Below, piece after piece: positions 46,250 to 60,440 of a stretch of DNA of 64,000 nucleotides. Source of the DNA: Plantago major (Eukaryota; Streptophyta; Magnoliopsida; Lamiales; Plantaginaceae); contig JAIFAC010000440.1 of NCBI GenBank assembly GCA_026545765.1, forward strand, positions 38,579-102,578, in the 5' to 3' direction. Made by a program: the position numbers and the translations under genes. A model generated the notes under the pieces. The model had not been told where the DNA came from. It searched no databases and saw only the letters and a list, made by a program, of their open reading frames with translations. Each line of letters opens with the position of its first letter. Position 1 is the first letter of the stretch.

Positions 46250-46689
46250 ATCACCATCCATGACTATCTTTCAAGTCCTATTACAAAATTGTAATCCCGA
46301 AGAGAAAACAATCCACCACTCAATCATTTCAAATGATATTCAATTTTAGTCAATTATGCATAAAGTAAACATCAACCAAATCACAAGAAGTGATCTTTAC
46401 GATAAGTCATCATCTATTAAAATGTATCCGAGAGTATGATCTTCGATAGGTACGCTTTACGTAGTAAGATGCAACTTTTACGATAGAGAATTTCGTAAAC
46501 AATCAAGAAGATTACAAAAGTAATAAAACATACTAAGTAAATTAGAACTTAGGAGAGTCCAAGCTCCAAGAGAGTATTCTAATGTTACTAGTCTTCAAGT
46601 CTTCGTAAACACAACTGGGTTCGATACCTCAAGTTCTTCAAAGACCCTTTCGGATCACCGACATGATCATCCACTTTTCTCGCATTCTC

Positions 46690-49600
46690 GACATAGTCAT
46701 AAAGAATCCTTTCCGACAGAGAGCTCATTTTCCGGATAAGTCACATATTTCATGGTAACTCTTACCAAGCTTGTGATTCTTCCAGAGAAAATGTTCGACC
46801 TGTATACTTTTCCTGCACTCCATGCATGGTCTACTTGGTACCGAGATAGGTTGAAATACAGATATTTCTTCCAGATAGTGTATATCATCTAGGTATTCAT
46901 CCAATGTCATATAGAATGACTCATAGGTTGAAACACCTAGTTTGTTCTTCCGCAGTAGCTACCATCCAGCTTTTCTTACCTTTCGTGACATCATCGTTTT
47001 GGGTAAGGAGTAAAAAGAAAGATCCATCTTTCCGCTTCATTCCTCTTTTCTACTTCAAAGTTTAACTAGGCATGAAGGTGCTGTGTTTTAGCAACCTGCT
47101 CGCTTTCTCCATTTCGTGATCCGTCGAGGATGGAGTCGAAACTTATCATTGACAAGTAGATATTGTAGTTTCAAAATCCAATACCCTCTTGTTCGTAATG
47201 CACCTATATGAAAATTCTTCACATCGGTCTTCATATACTCAATGTGGGCATCACCGCCTTTCGATGTGTTTCATTGTTTATTCCGCCAAATTGGAAATCC
47301 TTCGCTTTTCTCGGTGGCCTTCCGTCAGAGATCCTCTAACCCTTTCTTCCCGCCAATGGCCGGTGGATGTTCCTTGTAACTTGGTATTTCGTATGAGTTC
47401 TCGTCAGGGCTTCACGCCAGAGGAGGTTGTGAAGTAGTTGTTGTCTCTTTCGTGAAGTGGATGTTCATCGTAATCATCCTCATCATCATTGTAGTCCAAA
47501 ATTGAGACTTGCTTTCGCCTCTTACTTCTCCTTCTTCCTTTCTTCTTCTTCGTAAGTTTTCTCTTCTCGAGATTCTAAGGACTTGGTTCCCTAGTGACTA
47601 TACTTCAAATTTTCCGTCGGGTTGATCCGGAACAACTTCTTCAAAGGGTGTCTCCAGTGGTGTCCTTAATGACAAGTCGATTTGAGGAGGGAGGATTTGA
47701 TTGTTTCTTTTCTTCCTCCGCTTCTCGAGGCATCTCTTCTTCCTCCTTAGTCATGAATGACTGACTCATGATAGCATAAGCTTCAGAGAGAGTTTCAAAG
47801 TTTTTATGGAGATTGTTGTGCACCCTGACTAATTCTTGAAGTTCTTTCTTCACCGTTGTTCCGCCTAACCAGCCTCGCCCTTTCTTGAGCTCTTCTGCTG
47901 CCTTAGATGGCTGGCTTGCAGGACAAGATGGTCGCTTTCATTCAATGTCGCATTAGCATTGTTACAATCCTCATCCCCGACCAACCCTAGGTCTTTCCGA
48001 GAGAGAGCGATGGTCAGCTTCGTTGAGTAAAGCAGAGCCAAAGGCTTCATCTCTTCCGGGACTAATTTTAGCACTTCGTTCTGGGTAACTAGTGTCTTTC
48101 CGAGTTCTAAAAGACACTGCTCGCATCGGCTCTTCACTTGAACTACTTGGTGAGAATATATGGAGCAAGTAGGGCTCTTTTGTGCCGAGTGACAAGTCTC
48201 TCATCTTCCGCTTCAAAGGATCAAGTTGTGGTTTCAAGATCACCGCCATAATCCTTTTCGATTGTTTGCAGATTGATAATCTTCTTCGCTTTCCATCAAG
48301 TGTGCCGCCTTCCGAGAAGATGTAGAAGGTCTTTATGATGCGCCGCAAAGATCATGTTTTCATCATCATTGTCATCCATTGCATCTATTTCAAAGAATGT
48401 GACAACAATGGCATTCTTCAAATTTCTTTGCTCATCTAGGAGTGCCAATTCTTCGCATTAGCTTCTTCGAGCTTTTTGATTTTGGCTTCCTTTTCATCAA
48501 CAAGAGCTCGAGTCTCAATGTTGATTCTCTTCTTCTTCCAATACCTTTCCGAGTTGTTCAATCCTAAACTCAAGAAATTTAAATTTCTTCTATGGCATCA
48601 TTGTGTTCAAATTTTGTGGTATCTTGATGAGACTTGGGATGTGATGATGATGGAGCTTTATGAGCAATTGAGGAGTAGCCTTTTCTCCACTCTCGCTAGC
48701 TTCTTCAATCCCGCCTTGTCCAAAGTTAGGGATCATCATTCGATCATCATCATCATCACTCTTGTTCTTTGTTTCTTGGTGATGCTCAGAGGAGGTTCTT
48801 GATAATCATTTTCGCCCATCTCCTCGCTATCTTCTCGAAACCAAAGTTGATCACATTTGGGAATGTAATCATCCTCCCATTAACTTCTTCTTGTTCAGCA
48901 GATAAGTAGTGAGTTTGTCAAGGCAGGTGATGGGTAACCATCGCTTGGTTTGAGCATCCGCAGACTTGAAATCGCTATAAGTCTTTGTTACTTCATGAAT
49001 GAAGTCTTCATGCATTAGAGTGGCAAATGAGTAGACTCAGAGGGAACAATGCATGGATATAATCCTCCGATTTAGGGCAATTGCTTCTTTCGACATCGAC
49101 ATTTCGCTACTTTAAAGGTCACCTTTTCCGAAGTTTCGCCATTGTCAAGCACTTGAGATGTTTCTTTAAGGTGCTTCGAAGGCCTTCGAGTAAATCAACT
49201 GCACTAGACTTTGAGCCTGAAAGAAAGTGTTCAAGTTAGTTTTGTTCAAACCACTTATGTTAGTATCTCAGTGCGTATGAGCTCGAGCGCATATGTGTAG
49301 AAACACTAGCTCCTCGCTGATTTTTATTTGCTTCAGCACAAAGGCCTCAAATACTTTGGTGTGAGGAGAAGTTTTATCCTCATCAACCTTTCTTTCTCTT
49401 GAACCCGAGAGTTAAAATCAAACATGTTTAGAAACTTTTAATGTAAAAGATAGTGGAAAAGTGCTTTCCGAGACTTCACTTACTTTTAAGTGAGGAAGCT
49501 CAAGAGTATGTTCCTCGTAAACCTGGGAGTTTCGCACCTTTTTCGCAGACATCGCTTGTTCAAATAGCTTTTAGCTTCTTTCGAGGAGATGACAACTGCT

Positions 49601-52600
49601 TTCTCCATCCAATTGTTCTTCTGACTGAGCCTGTAAGAACAAACATAAGAGATTTTAGTAGTGGGTTTTCCAGAGCATTTATTGAAGAAGACTATTATCG
49701 ACATTTACCTTCTCAGGAAGGCTCAAGAATACTTCCTCAGAAAGCTTTTCAGCTTCTGGAATCTCTAGGTTTTGGGGTGTTGGTCCCACCACCACTACTT
49801 CCTCAGTTGGAGCCTAAGAAGAGACATTAAGAATATTAGAACATTAGAGCAATTTTAGTTAGTTATTTCTTGTTCAGAGATAACTTTTACTACCTGGACA
49901 GCTCTTCTTGATGTTCGAGGTCGAGGAACCTCTTCGATTCAAGAGGGTGGACAAGTTTTCTTCCCCGAAAGTGTGTCTCCAAGTCAGCCTCAGAATAAAT
50001 ACAAATTTTATGAGTAACAAGTTAACATACAATTATGTCGATATATTAGATACAAACTATCTTTGTTACCCGAATAGTCAGCCGATAATTGATCTCGAAC
50101 TTGTGGTGATTCCAGCCTCTCCAGGCTCATTATTGATCTCCTCTCGCAGATCATTCCGAGTCTCCATCTCGCTGATCCCTTTCTCGAGTTGAGCTCTCGT
50201 AGTCGAGGAACCTGCTCAAGAACAGGTTTTCTTCAAAGAATATTATGTCGGCATTGTGAATGTGGAAGCAATGGCAACATCTTCCATCATTCTATCTTCC
50301 TCACCCAGCCTTCTTCTTCTTGCAAGTAGGGCTCTTGTCTTTCTCAAGAGCCGAGCTTGAAGCTCCTCCACGGGTCTCATATCAACCTTTCGAGTACTTT
50401 TGCAAGTACTTCATCATCCTCGTAAACACTATTATGTGTCAAAAGTGCACTCCATCTATGATATTTCTATCATCTATGGAGAGTTCGAGCATTCGTTCGT
50501 GACTCTTGGGGATTCTGATTTGCTTCTCGAAGGCCCAACATCTTCTCGAGACCTTGTCTCCGTTGTCAGGCTTCAGATGATTAGGCTCGAGGCTCTTGCT
50601 ATGAGTCCTCTTTCTCGCAACCGGAGGTTTAGCTTTGGCTTTCAGACCTCCTCACCTTGCGTGCGCTTTTCTTCTTCCGCTTCGAAAAGCGCTCAGCAGA
50701 AGTTTCTCCATTTCTTCAAAAGCGGTCTCAAAAGGGAGTCAGGATCGATTTCCGCCTCCGAGAGTGATTCCCATTGTTTCGTAATGTACAGATCCCGAGA
50801 CCAAAGTGCATATCGCCTTTCGCTCAAGAAGGCCATTGATGATTTTGGGCTCAAATTCTCAATATGTCCAAGGAATTTGTCAAGGCGCATTTCCCCAATT
50901 GAAGTGGGTTTCGCCTTCATGCTTCTTGTTCAAGATGCATCATCATCGATCTCTCCATGCTTATTTGGTTTACTCCACCTTTGTTGCCATCAAAGCAATG
51001 CATTAATAAGAGCTAAAGTACTCCAAAGGTTTCGGAGACGACTAGTTCATGGCCTTCAGAGCAAAGTCTCGGCAACCTTTTGCATTTTCTAACCGGATTG
51101 CTTCCAATAGCTCTTTCGACGCCAATCATGGAAGGCCCCGTATGTTGATGTCTTCAAATGTTCCTCGATTTTTCAATCTAATATCTTGAAAGTCTTGCGC
51201 CTAGAACAATTTCGTCTCGACTTCACCGCATGTATTTTTCTTCTTCATCATTCACAACTCTTGTGAAGATTTTGGAGTTGTTATAGAACTCCAAAGACAT
51301 CTAGTGTGGATAGTCCATCTGCAGCAGATAGAAACTTGTAGATATGGGAATTCTTCATCATTCCCACACGCTTTTCTTTCGGTTTTGAAGATATATTTGC
51401 TTACATACATGTGTAGAAACACTAGCTCATTTGCTCGATTTTACTTGATTGGGCACAAAGGCCTCAAATACTTTGGTGTGAGGAGAAGTTTTATCCTCAA
51501 AGAACCTTTCTTTCTCGCTTGAACTCGAGAGTTAAAATCAAACATGTTTAGAAACTTTAATGTAAAAGATAGTGGAAAAGTGCTTCGAGACTTCACTTAC
51601 TTTTAAGTGAGGAAGCTCAAGAAGATGTTCCTCGTAAACCTTGGGGTTTCGCACCTTTTTCGCAGACATCGCTTGTTCAAAGCTTTTAGCTTCTTTCGAG
51701 GAGATGACAAAACTGATTCTCCATCCAATTGTTCTTATGACTGAGCCTGTAAGAACAAACATAAGAGATTTTAGTAGTGGGTTTTCCAGAGCATCTGAAG
51801 AAGACTATTATCGATTACTTACCTTCTCAAAGAAGGCTCAAGAATACTTCCTCGTAAAGCTTTTCAGCCTCGAATTCTAGTTTTGGGGTGTTGGTTCCAC
51901 CACCACTACTTCCTCATTGGAGCCTAAGAAGAGACATTAAGAATATTAGAACATTAGAGCAATTTTAGTTAGTTATTTCTTGTTCAGATAACTTTACTAC
52001 CCGTGGACAGCTCTTCTTGATGTTCGAGGTTGGAGGAACCTCTTCGATTCAAGAGGTGGACAAGTTTTCTTCCCCGAAAGTGTGTCTCCAAGTCATTCAG
52101 AATAAATACAAATTTTATGAGTAACAAGTTAATATACAATTATGTCGATATTAGATACAACTATCTTTGTTACCTTAAGAGTCAGCCGATCATTGATCTC
52201 TTGAACTTGTGGTGATTCCAAATTTCTTTGCTCATTATTGATCTCCTCTCAGATCATTCTCGAGTCTCCATCTCGCTGATCCCTTTCCGAGAGTCGAGCT
52301 CTCAGAGGTCGAGGAACCTGCTCAAGAATGTGTTTTCTTCAAAGAATATTAAGTGTCATTGTGAATGTGGAAGCAATGGCAACATCTTCCATCATTCTAT
52401 CTTCCTCACCCAGCCTTCTTCTTCTTGTCAAGAGGGGCTCTTGCCTTTCTCAAGAGTCGAGCTTGAAGCTCCTCCACGAGTCCTATATCAACCTTTCGAG
52501 TACTTTTGCAAGTACTTCATCATCCTCGTAAACACTATTATGTGTCAAGTGCACTCCATCTATGATATTTCTATCATCTCCGAGAGTTCTGAGCATTCTC

Positions 52601-53679
52601 GTTCGTGACTCTGGGATTTGCTTCGAAGGCCCAACATCTTCTCGAGACCTTCTAAGGTCAGCCTCTTATATGATTAGGGCTTGGAGGCTCTTTCATGAGT
52701 CCTCTTTCTCGCAACCGGAGGTTTAGCTTCGCTTGCTCGTAGACCTCTCACCTTATCGCGCTTTTCTTCCGCTTCGAAAAGGCTCTCAAAGAAGTTTCTC
52801 CATTTCTTCAAAAGAGTGTCTCAAAAGGAGTCAGGATCGATTTCGCCTCTCCGAGAGTGATTCCCATTGTTTCCGTAATGTAACAGATCTCGAGACCAGT
52901 GCATATCGCCTTCGCTCAAGAAGGCTATTGATGATTTTGGGCTCAAATTCTCAATATGTCCAAGGAATTTGTCAAGGCGATTTCCAATTGAAGTGGGTTT
53001 CGCCTTCATGCTTCTTGTTCGTAAGATGCATCATCATCCATCTCTCCATGCTTATTTGGTCTACTCCACCTTTGTTGCCATCAAAGCAACGGACCGTATT
53101 AAGAGCTAAAGTACTCCAAGAGCTTCGAGATGACTAGTTCGATGGCCTTCGTAACAAAGTCTCATGGGCAACCTTTTGCATTTTCTAACCGGATTGGCGC
53201 CAAATAGCTCTTTCGACACCTCAATCATGGAAGTGTCCTCGATGTTGATGTCTTCAAATGTTCTCGATTTTTCAATCGGAATATCTTGCGTAAAGTCTTG
53301 CAATCTAGAACAATTTCTTGTCTGGACTTCACCGCATGTATTTTTCTTCTTCATCATTCACAACTCTTGTGAAGATTTTGGAGTTGTTATAGAACTCCAG
53401 TACATCTAGTGTGGATAGTCCACTGGGTGCAGCAGATAGAAGCTTGTAGATATGTGAATTCTTCATCATTCCCAATATCGCTTTTCTTCGGTTTGAAGAT
53501 ATAACCGCAGACATATCTCTTTACTAGAAAGGCTCCCAATTCATTTTGTGTTTAGGTTCCAAATCGATGGGGTAACTTTCCTGTATATGCTTATTCAACA
53601 CCTTGTTCCTTTCCTCCTTGCTTTTCAGCAGGAGCAGAGGATGTCATTTTAGTGTTCTTGGTGGTCATCTTCGTGCCAT
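46690..53679 (-). pseudogene. copia D extra ORF, with 2.1-kb internal duplication
   Basis: Counterpart of the extra ORF of C, starting at the ATG 53679-53677. Recognisable parts are LSTLDVLEFYNNSKIF (about 53400), the globular domain in broken frames (52800-53300), EFQ-rich exons with the same intron joints as in C (for example before GAGCCTGTAAGAACAA on the plus strand at 49628 and 51743) and the C-terminal MTLDEYLDDIHYLEEIS (46910). The stretch 46.4-54.5 kb is dense in indels at former CAG/CTG sites, so real coding capacity cannot be judged. Confidence 0.65.
49285..53480 (-). repeat. direct tandem duplication inside the extra ORF of D (2 units of about 2.1 kb)
   Basis: Unit 1 is about 49285-51390 and unit 2 about 51395-53480. 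Shared landmarks lie about 2.1 kb apart: TGTGTAGAAACACTAGCTC (49296 and 51411), GATAGTGGAAAAGTGC (about 49449 and 51568), TGTGAATGTGGAAGCAATGG (about 50257 and 52361) and GGAGTTGTTATAGAACTCCA (about 51274 and 53379). Element C has this segment once (about 33815-35925). The two units differ mostly by small indels. Confidence 0.85.
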
Positions 53680-53866
53680 CTAGAGTTTAGAGTGAGTGTT
53701 TTCGATGAATATTGCACAATTAATCGAGATTAGTCTATCTTTTCGTAAGACTAAGCACAAGAAGTCGAGTTTTGCAGGGGTTTTGCAAATCTTGAGAGAT
53801 TTTGCTATTTTGATGCAAGTTTGAAAAATTCGAATTGGTAAAAGTGTTTGTCTTTGCCCAAATCCT

Positions 53867-53876
53867 ATATATATAG
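53867..53876 (-). promoter_or_regulatory. TATA box upstream of the extra ORF of copia D
   Basis: CTATATATATAG on the minus strand, about 190 bases before the ATG at 53679; matches the site of C at 33411. Confidence 0.45.
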
Positions 53877-54629
53877 CGTATAAAATGTACATAGATACAA
53901 CATACATATAGTCAATATGAATGCGTGTCTTTGCATCCGCATAGCGTGGTACGCCCTTTGTACTTCATTAAATGCGAGTGGGCCATGTCCGCATTTCTCA
54001 ACATACATTACTTGCTTTGTTTTAATCTCAACCGTTGAGAACAAACGCTTATTCATCAAGGGCTTATATTGAATATCTTGTAATGATATCAATCAACAAA
54101 TGGTAATGTCGATTTGATGGATTTTTAATATGCAACATTCATCAGGTCACTTAGTAAAGAGTAGAACACTTAATCGCTTGAGCTTATCATTCGAGTGTCA
54201 AGTCCTTATCTATATATTGTTTATCATGAAAATGGTAAAATACAAGACATTGCACATGTTTGACTTTTTAGAACTTATACCTTTGGGCTTTGTGTGTCCA
54301 TTTCTCTTTACGACTAAATAGCTTCAATTCAAGTGTCAAGCTTCATTGTTTGAATGTATTTCACCCACTCTCGAAGTAAGTTCTAGTTTTATTTACTTAT
54401 TAAGTGTGTACCAACCTTTGCCTTCTCGGATACCCGCTCCAAATGTTTTGCCTTTTCCGAGTGTTGCTACTCGTAAACCTTTGCTTCACTTCTTATCAAC
54501 TTCGCTTTCTCGAGAACCCGCTCGTGGGCCTACTCACTTATTCGCCTTTTAGAGATTCATGACAATTTTTCACCTTAGGCAACTCCATTAATCCAAGATT
54601 ATGTCTTAAGGTCAAGAACCGCTTTCTTG

Positions 54630-57600
54630 TAAGGGCTTAGTGAAGATATCTCGCAAGTTGGTCTTCCGTGCTAATCTTGAGTATCTCTATATCGCTTTTC
54701 TCAACATGTTCTCTCGATGAGGTGGTGTCTAACATCAATGTGCTTTGTTCCGCATGGAATTTGGGGTTCTGTGATTGCAATAGCACTTGTGTTATCACGT
54801 AAAATGGGAGTTTTCTCTTCATCGAGTCCATAGTCTCGAGTTGTTGTCAATCCACGTAATTTGTGTCGCACAACAACCAAAGCAGAATATATTCAAATTT
54901 CCGTGGTAGAAGTTGCAATTGAGTTTTGTTTCTTGCTAAACCATGAGATAAGTCTAGTTCTTAAACCCACAAGTTCCCGAGGTACTTTTCCTATCAAGCA
55001 TTGATCCAAAGATAATCAAAGATCCGAGTAACACCAAACTCAATCCACTTTCTTTAGATACCACAATCCTACATCTACTATACCTTTCACATACTTTAAT
55101 ATTTTTATAGCAGTGTTGTAGTGTGATTGCATTGGATTTGTTTGAAATCTAGCACACACTCCAACTACATATTGAATATTAGGCCTGCTTGCAGTAAGGT
55201 AGAGTAGTGAACCTATCAATTTCCTATACTTGTGTTCATCAACACTCTTATCTAATTCAGTATAGGTCATCTTGGTTCCTATGCTCATAGGTATCTTAGC
55301 ATTCTTTTCAGAAGGCTTAAGATTGAACTTTGTGAGCATGTCTTTTGCATACTTTGTCTGACTAATGAATATTCCATCATTGAGTTGCTTGACTTGCAAT
55401 CCTAGGAAATAGTTCAATTCTCCCATCATGCTCATCTCGAACTTACTTTTCATGAGATTTGCAAAGTCATCACAAAGTTGCTTGTCCTTAGATCCAAATA
55501 TAATGTCATCAACATATACTTGAACTAAGAGTAGTTTCCCATCATGATTTAAAGTAAATAAAGTTTTATCAACTTCACCTTTATTGAAACCACTTTCCAG
55601 AAGGCATTTGGCCAAAGTGTCATACCATGCTCTTGGAGCCTGTTTCATTCCATATAGAGCTTTTTGTAGCTTTAGACCATTCTACTTTCTGAGGAAACTT
55701 CAAAGCCAGATGGTTGTTCAACATAGACTTCCTGAGCAAGTTCACCATTCAAGAATGCACTCTTGACATCCATTTGATAAACTTTATAGTCTTTATGAGT
55801 CAAGAAGGCCGAAGAGTCTTATTGCATCCAACTGCAACCTGCATATGACTCATCAAAATCTAAACCTTCACCGGTGAATCCTTCGCAACCAACCTTGCTT
55901 TGTTTCCGTTATTTCACCATTCATTCATCTTGTTTCGAAACCCAATTAGTTCCAATCACGTATATTCCTTCTACAAATGGAACTAGTTTCTAGACTTTGT
56001 TTCTTTCAAACTGATCCAACTCTTCTTGCATTGCAGAGATCCAGTCTTGGTCTCTTAAAGATTCTTCTATAGTTTTTGGTTCAATGTTTGAGATAAAACA
56101 TCCAAAGAGAGAGTTAACATTTTCACTATTGCTTCCTAGTCCTAACACCTTGCTTGATTGGTCTAATCACGCCTTTCCGTAATGATCCTTGATCCATCTC
56201 ATCACGGGTATAGGCTAGTAGGTCAACATCTATGTGATCCAATGTGAATCACTATGATTACGACTTGATACTTCTTCAAGATTCGTGACATTTTGCACCT
56301 CGTATGGGCGGTGAATGTCCGACACTTGCTCAAAGGCAGAGATTTCGACATGCCTCGGAGAGGTCATTTCCAGAGCTAGCTCTCTGATAAACATCTTCAG
56401 TTTCCATTTCTGTAATTCTCATAGGAAATTCTTCATCATGTCTGAGAATCATCTGGTTGTTACTAGGCATTTCATGCTTTTCTTCGCGTAGTCATCCTCT
56501 CTTCCACAATGATGTTTTTCCTTTCGAGAGTTCCTTCGTAATCCTTTATCATTAGTTCCTTGAACCTTCTCGAGTTCATCGCCAGGGTGTTTTCGCTTCC
56601 TTCATAGAATACAACATGAACCGATTCTTCAATCTTCTTTGTTCTTTGTTGTAAACTCAGATGCTTTGCTATTCATAGAATAACCAAGAAACACACCTTC
56701 ATCTGCCTTTGGTTGAAATGTTCTTAGATACTCTTTTCCATTGTTAAGAACAAAACATCTACAACCAAATACTTTCAGATGTTTGATATTAGGGGGTCTA
56801 CCAACCAAGAGTTCATAAGGGGTCTTGCCATGGTGTTTGTTTATCAAACATCTGTTCTGAGTGTAGCATGTCAGGTTTACAGCCTTCAACCCAATAAACT
56901 TCACTTATCTCAAAGGTCGCCTAGCATTATCCTTGCTGCTTCTTTAAGTGTTCTATTTTTCCTTTCTGCAACACCATTTTGTTGTGGTGTTCTTACAGAG
57001 GAAAGTTGGTGTTGTATACCTTTGCTGGTACAAAACTCCTTTATGTAATCGGGTCGACAAACTCAAGCACTATGGTCGCCTCGATTGCAGATACCTTGTC
57101 ATTTTTCATGACTTCAAGCTTATTCAAGAAGTTTGGTATCTCCACCCAAGCATCAGATTTGTGCTTCAGAAAGACAACCTAAGTGAATCTTGAGAAGTCA
57201 TCTACAACAACCAGACCATACTTCTTTCCTGCATAACTAGTTACGGATGATTCAAAAAGATCCATGTGTAATAGTTGTTGGTCCCACACAGAGTGTCCGA
57301 TTTTGACTTGAAAGAGATCTTAGATTGTTTCCCATCCGACAAAAGTAATATATACCATCCTTTCTCGAAGATGTTTTGGGAAGGCCAACCACTAACTCTT
57401 TCGCAAGTTTGTTCGTAGTTTTGAGATTCAAGTGACTCATTCTTTTGTGCTATAACCAGTGATCTTCTGTGACCGATTGACTCACCATGAGACATTCTTT
57501 AGTTGTGGCGATGCCCAATGGCAACATAAAGATCGCTTTTCCGAAAGCAACCAAGACTGCTCGCTTGACTCATCACAATAAGTTTGCAATACTTTGCTTT

Positions 57601-57870
57601 GAATTTCACAAGAACTTTGTCCGCAAACCTGCTCATGCTAAATAGATTATATTTCAAACCCTTAACATGTAATACGCCGCTGATAGTTAATGATCCTAAT
57701 TTGACGCTACAAATCCTGCAGAGGGATTTAATTCTCCAAAGAACTGATGTCCGTCCATTGTTGCAAGCTTTGTAATTGACCAGATTTGCTTTGTCTCCTG
57801 TCATGTGCTTTCCGCATCCACTATCAAATAGCCATTGAGCCTTAGTCCAAGAGGCGTTCTGCACAAAACA
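54630..57870 (-). pseudogene. copia D pol
   Basis: Protease WLFDSGCGKHMTGDKANLV (about 57835) keeps the DSG aspartate. Integrase words (FSRFTWV-type, LHMDLF) lie at 57100-57280, in broken frames. RT is a clean frame of 202 residues at 55040-55648 (MKQAPRAWYDTL, VYVDDIIFGS, LLYLTASRPNIQYVV). RNase H tail words continue to about 54640. The clean RT frame beside damaged neighbours is consistent with patchy sequence quality. Confidence 0.82.
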
Positions 57871-58599
57871 GGAAACAGGAGTTAGGTTCTTGCTTCAGAG
57901 ATAGAACCATTTAGACTAAACATTCTTCCAGTAGGGATCCACATATTAGTGAATTTCTTGGGAGTTTGTTTTTGTCTAACTTAATCAGAAGGAGATGCAA
58001 TAAAATTAGTAATTTTGATCTCAATTTTCCTTCTTGTGGTGTTTCTAGGTGTTCCTTTTGGTGCTTTCGACCTGGTTTCGGATTGCTTTTCAAAAACTTA
58101 GCCTTCGCCGTGTTCCTTCTAGCTCGCATTCAATTTTTCATGGCTTGAGATTTCTTCCACTTCATTGCTACGGTAATATCGCCTTGCACCATTGTTCTTG
58201 TCCTTCCTTATATTGTTGCGTAAGAACTTTTCCAATAGCACGATAGCCAATGCCATTTCGAACACCTCGCTTTCTCAATACGCTCTTCGTAAGTTTTACT
58301 AGTTTCGCACCATCTTTATTTTCATAAATGGTACAAGAGAGAATTTGCCTATTCCAACAATTCTTCCTTTCCTAGTAATATAGCAATGTGGATGGTTACA
58401 CGGTCGAGGTCAGGTTTCTTTTCGTAAACCTCATCCACAAGTTTCTTGTGAACTTGTTGTTCTTTCAAAGGTCAATGCTACTCTTTTCCTTTGTCAACTA
58501 CCCTAGCTTTCTCGACCAATGCTATAGGTGGTTGAAGAACCATTCTGACTTTTTACAAAGGTCAACCTTTCATCACTCTTCTTCAGAGGAGATGAATTA

Positions 58600-60323
58600 C
58601 TCGATTGTTCATCGAGTCCAAGTCCACCTTTCTCGAGGGATCTCTTAGATAGGATTGAACCTCAGGAGAGTGTCACTAGCCTTTGCATAAGATTGAAAGG
58701 ATAGCTCTTTCTTCTCGAAGTTCTTCATTCTCGTAAAGCCTTCATCATTTTCTTAGTAAGTTCATTCAAGGCTAGTTTGTGAGAATTTTCATTCTCGATA
58801 TCCGAGATTTCGTAAAGGCTATTTCAGCTTTTGTTTTCAGACATCGTTATCTTAGAAACCTCTTTCTCAAGAGTTTTTTGCTTTCCTCTAGAATTCGGTT
58901 TTGATCAGGCTTCCGTAAATTCTTTCTCATAACGATCCAATTCACTCGACCAACTCCAGATCCTCAATTCCATCATCACCTCATAGTACGTAAATTGTGA
59001 ATTGTTAGTTACCTCATCACCATAAGACACATTTCAATGTTGGAGATGTCCTGACCAAAGAATCTCAAAGAACTCCACACATTTCTTTTCTTCTTAAGGT
59101 CAAGTCAATTACATCGTGGTGATTCCACACAATTGGTGATGGTAGGTTCGAGTCATCCGAATCTCCATCTTCGTAATCGCCTCAAAGTCTAGAGCATCAA
59201 GTTGAATTTGAATCTTCTTCCTTTCTTCAGTCAGTAATTAAGGCCCTTTGATTTCTCTTGAAATTTCTTCTGTCCTTCTTGTCACCTGTCTTGAACTTGT
59301 TTAAAGCAGGACAATCTCTCTTGAAGTGACCAGCTGACAATAGAAGATATCATTTCCTATTTCGCAGCCTTCAAGATTAACACCTTTCCGAATGGGGTGT
59401 TCAGAGAGTGGTTCACTTGTATGTTCTCAGATGATAGTTTGGGCCAAGATGCTTTTTCACTTTTCTTTAGCTTTTCTTCTCTCAACTTCGACTCACAAAT
59501 TTCTTCATGTGTCTTACCAAGAGCATTTTCTTCGATGCTTCTTTCGTATCCTTCTTTTCGGCGCCTCGAGAAACTAGAGCAACACTTTGCAACTTTTCAA
59601 ATTGCTTGTTCTCTCCGAGTTGTCTCATAGTCTACAAGAGCAAGATGAGAGAAGAGCTCACCGAGTAATATTCGCATCCCTTGATTGAAATAAAAGAACT
59701 TAGTGTGTTCCCAACAGGATTGAGACTTCACAATAGTCTTAATATTTTCCGACCGAGTATCTATCGCTTTCACCAAGTGCAGCCATATCACTCATAAGTG
59801 TAGTTAATCCAAATCAAGTTCTTCCAGAGTTTCGTTGGGACCTTGTTTGAAGTTTTGGAACTTCAATTTAAGAACTTCAACTTGTTTTCTTTCGTTTTCT
59901 CGGCCCGCATGCATTTCTTCAATCAATTGCCAGGCAACTTTCGCCGTTTTAGCACCCCCACAGTTTACATTGTATGTGCTCAGGTGTCGATCTGATGATT
60001 ATATTACGAGCTTGACCATCCAATCTGTGTCTCTTAGCATCTTCAGATGTCCAGAGCTCTCTTGGCTTGTCTTCATATATAATGCTTCCACGAGCAACAT
60101 GACCACTATCACTAGCAGCCATGTCCTCGCTTCCATCTTCCTTGTCTGAGGCTTTTCTTCCATCAGATACCTCAGTAACTTGTTTGAGTTGTCTGATTTT
60201 GATAGGCCCTTCATTGATGACATAGATCATCTCATCACTAATGGCCTCCAGATGGAGCATCATGTTGTTCTTCCATTTCTCGTAGTTTTCTGGCTTCAGA
60301 ACGGGAGCATCACTCAGAGACAT
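58600..60323 (-). pseudogene. copia D gag
   Basis: The ATG at 60323-60321 starts MSLSDAPVLKPENYEKWKNN, an undamaged N-terminus with a UBN2-like gag start, open to about 59949. The region of the zinc knuckle (about 59310-59350) and the coiled coil (58680-58900) are recognisable but frameshifted. Confidence 0.8.
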
Positions 60324-60423
60324 ACCTGCACACTTAACACACAAATTATATAGTCCTCAGAAAGGGACAAAGTTCCTTCACCTATCTGGGGATCTAGGTT
60401 CAGTGCAGAAGGCTTGTGAACCT

Positions 60424-60440
60424 CCTGCTCTGATACCACT
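60424..60440 (-). promoter_or_regulatory. primer binding site of copia D
   Basis: On the minus strand TGGTATCAGAGCAGG follows the LTR end CCAACA after two bases. It is complementary to the 3' end of initiator methionine tRNA, the usual copia primer. Confidence 0.9.

Noticed and set aside
46400-54500. Ancient decay of element D judged by its many frameshifts
   Set aside because: The near-identical LTRs, perfect target copies and clean RT frame argue for youth; the frameshifts cluster at former CAG/CTG sites and are probably technical.
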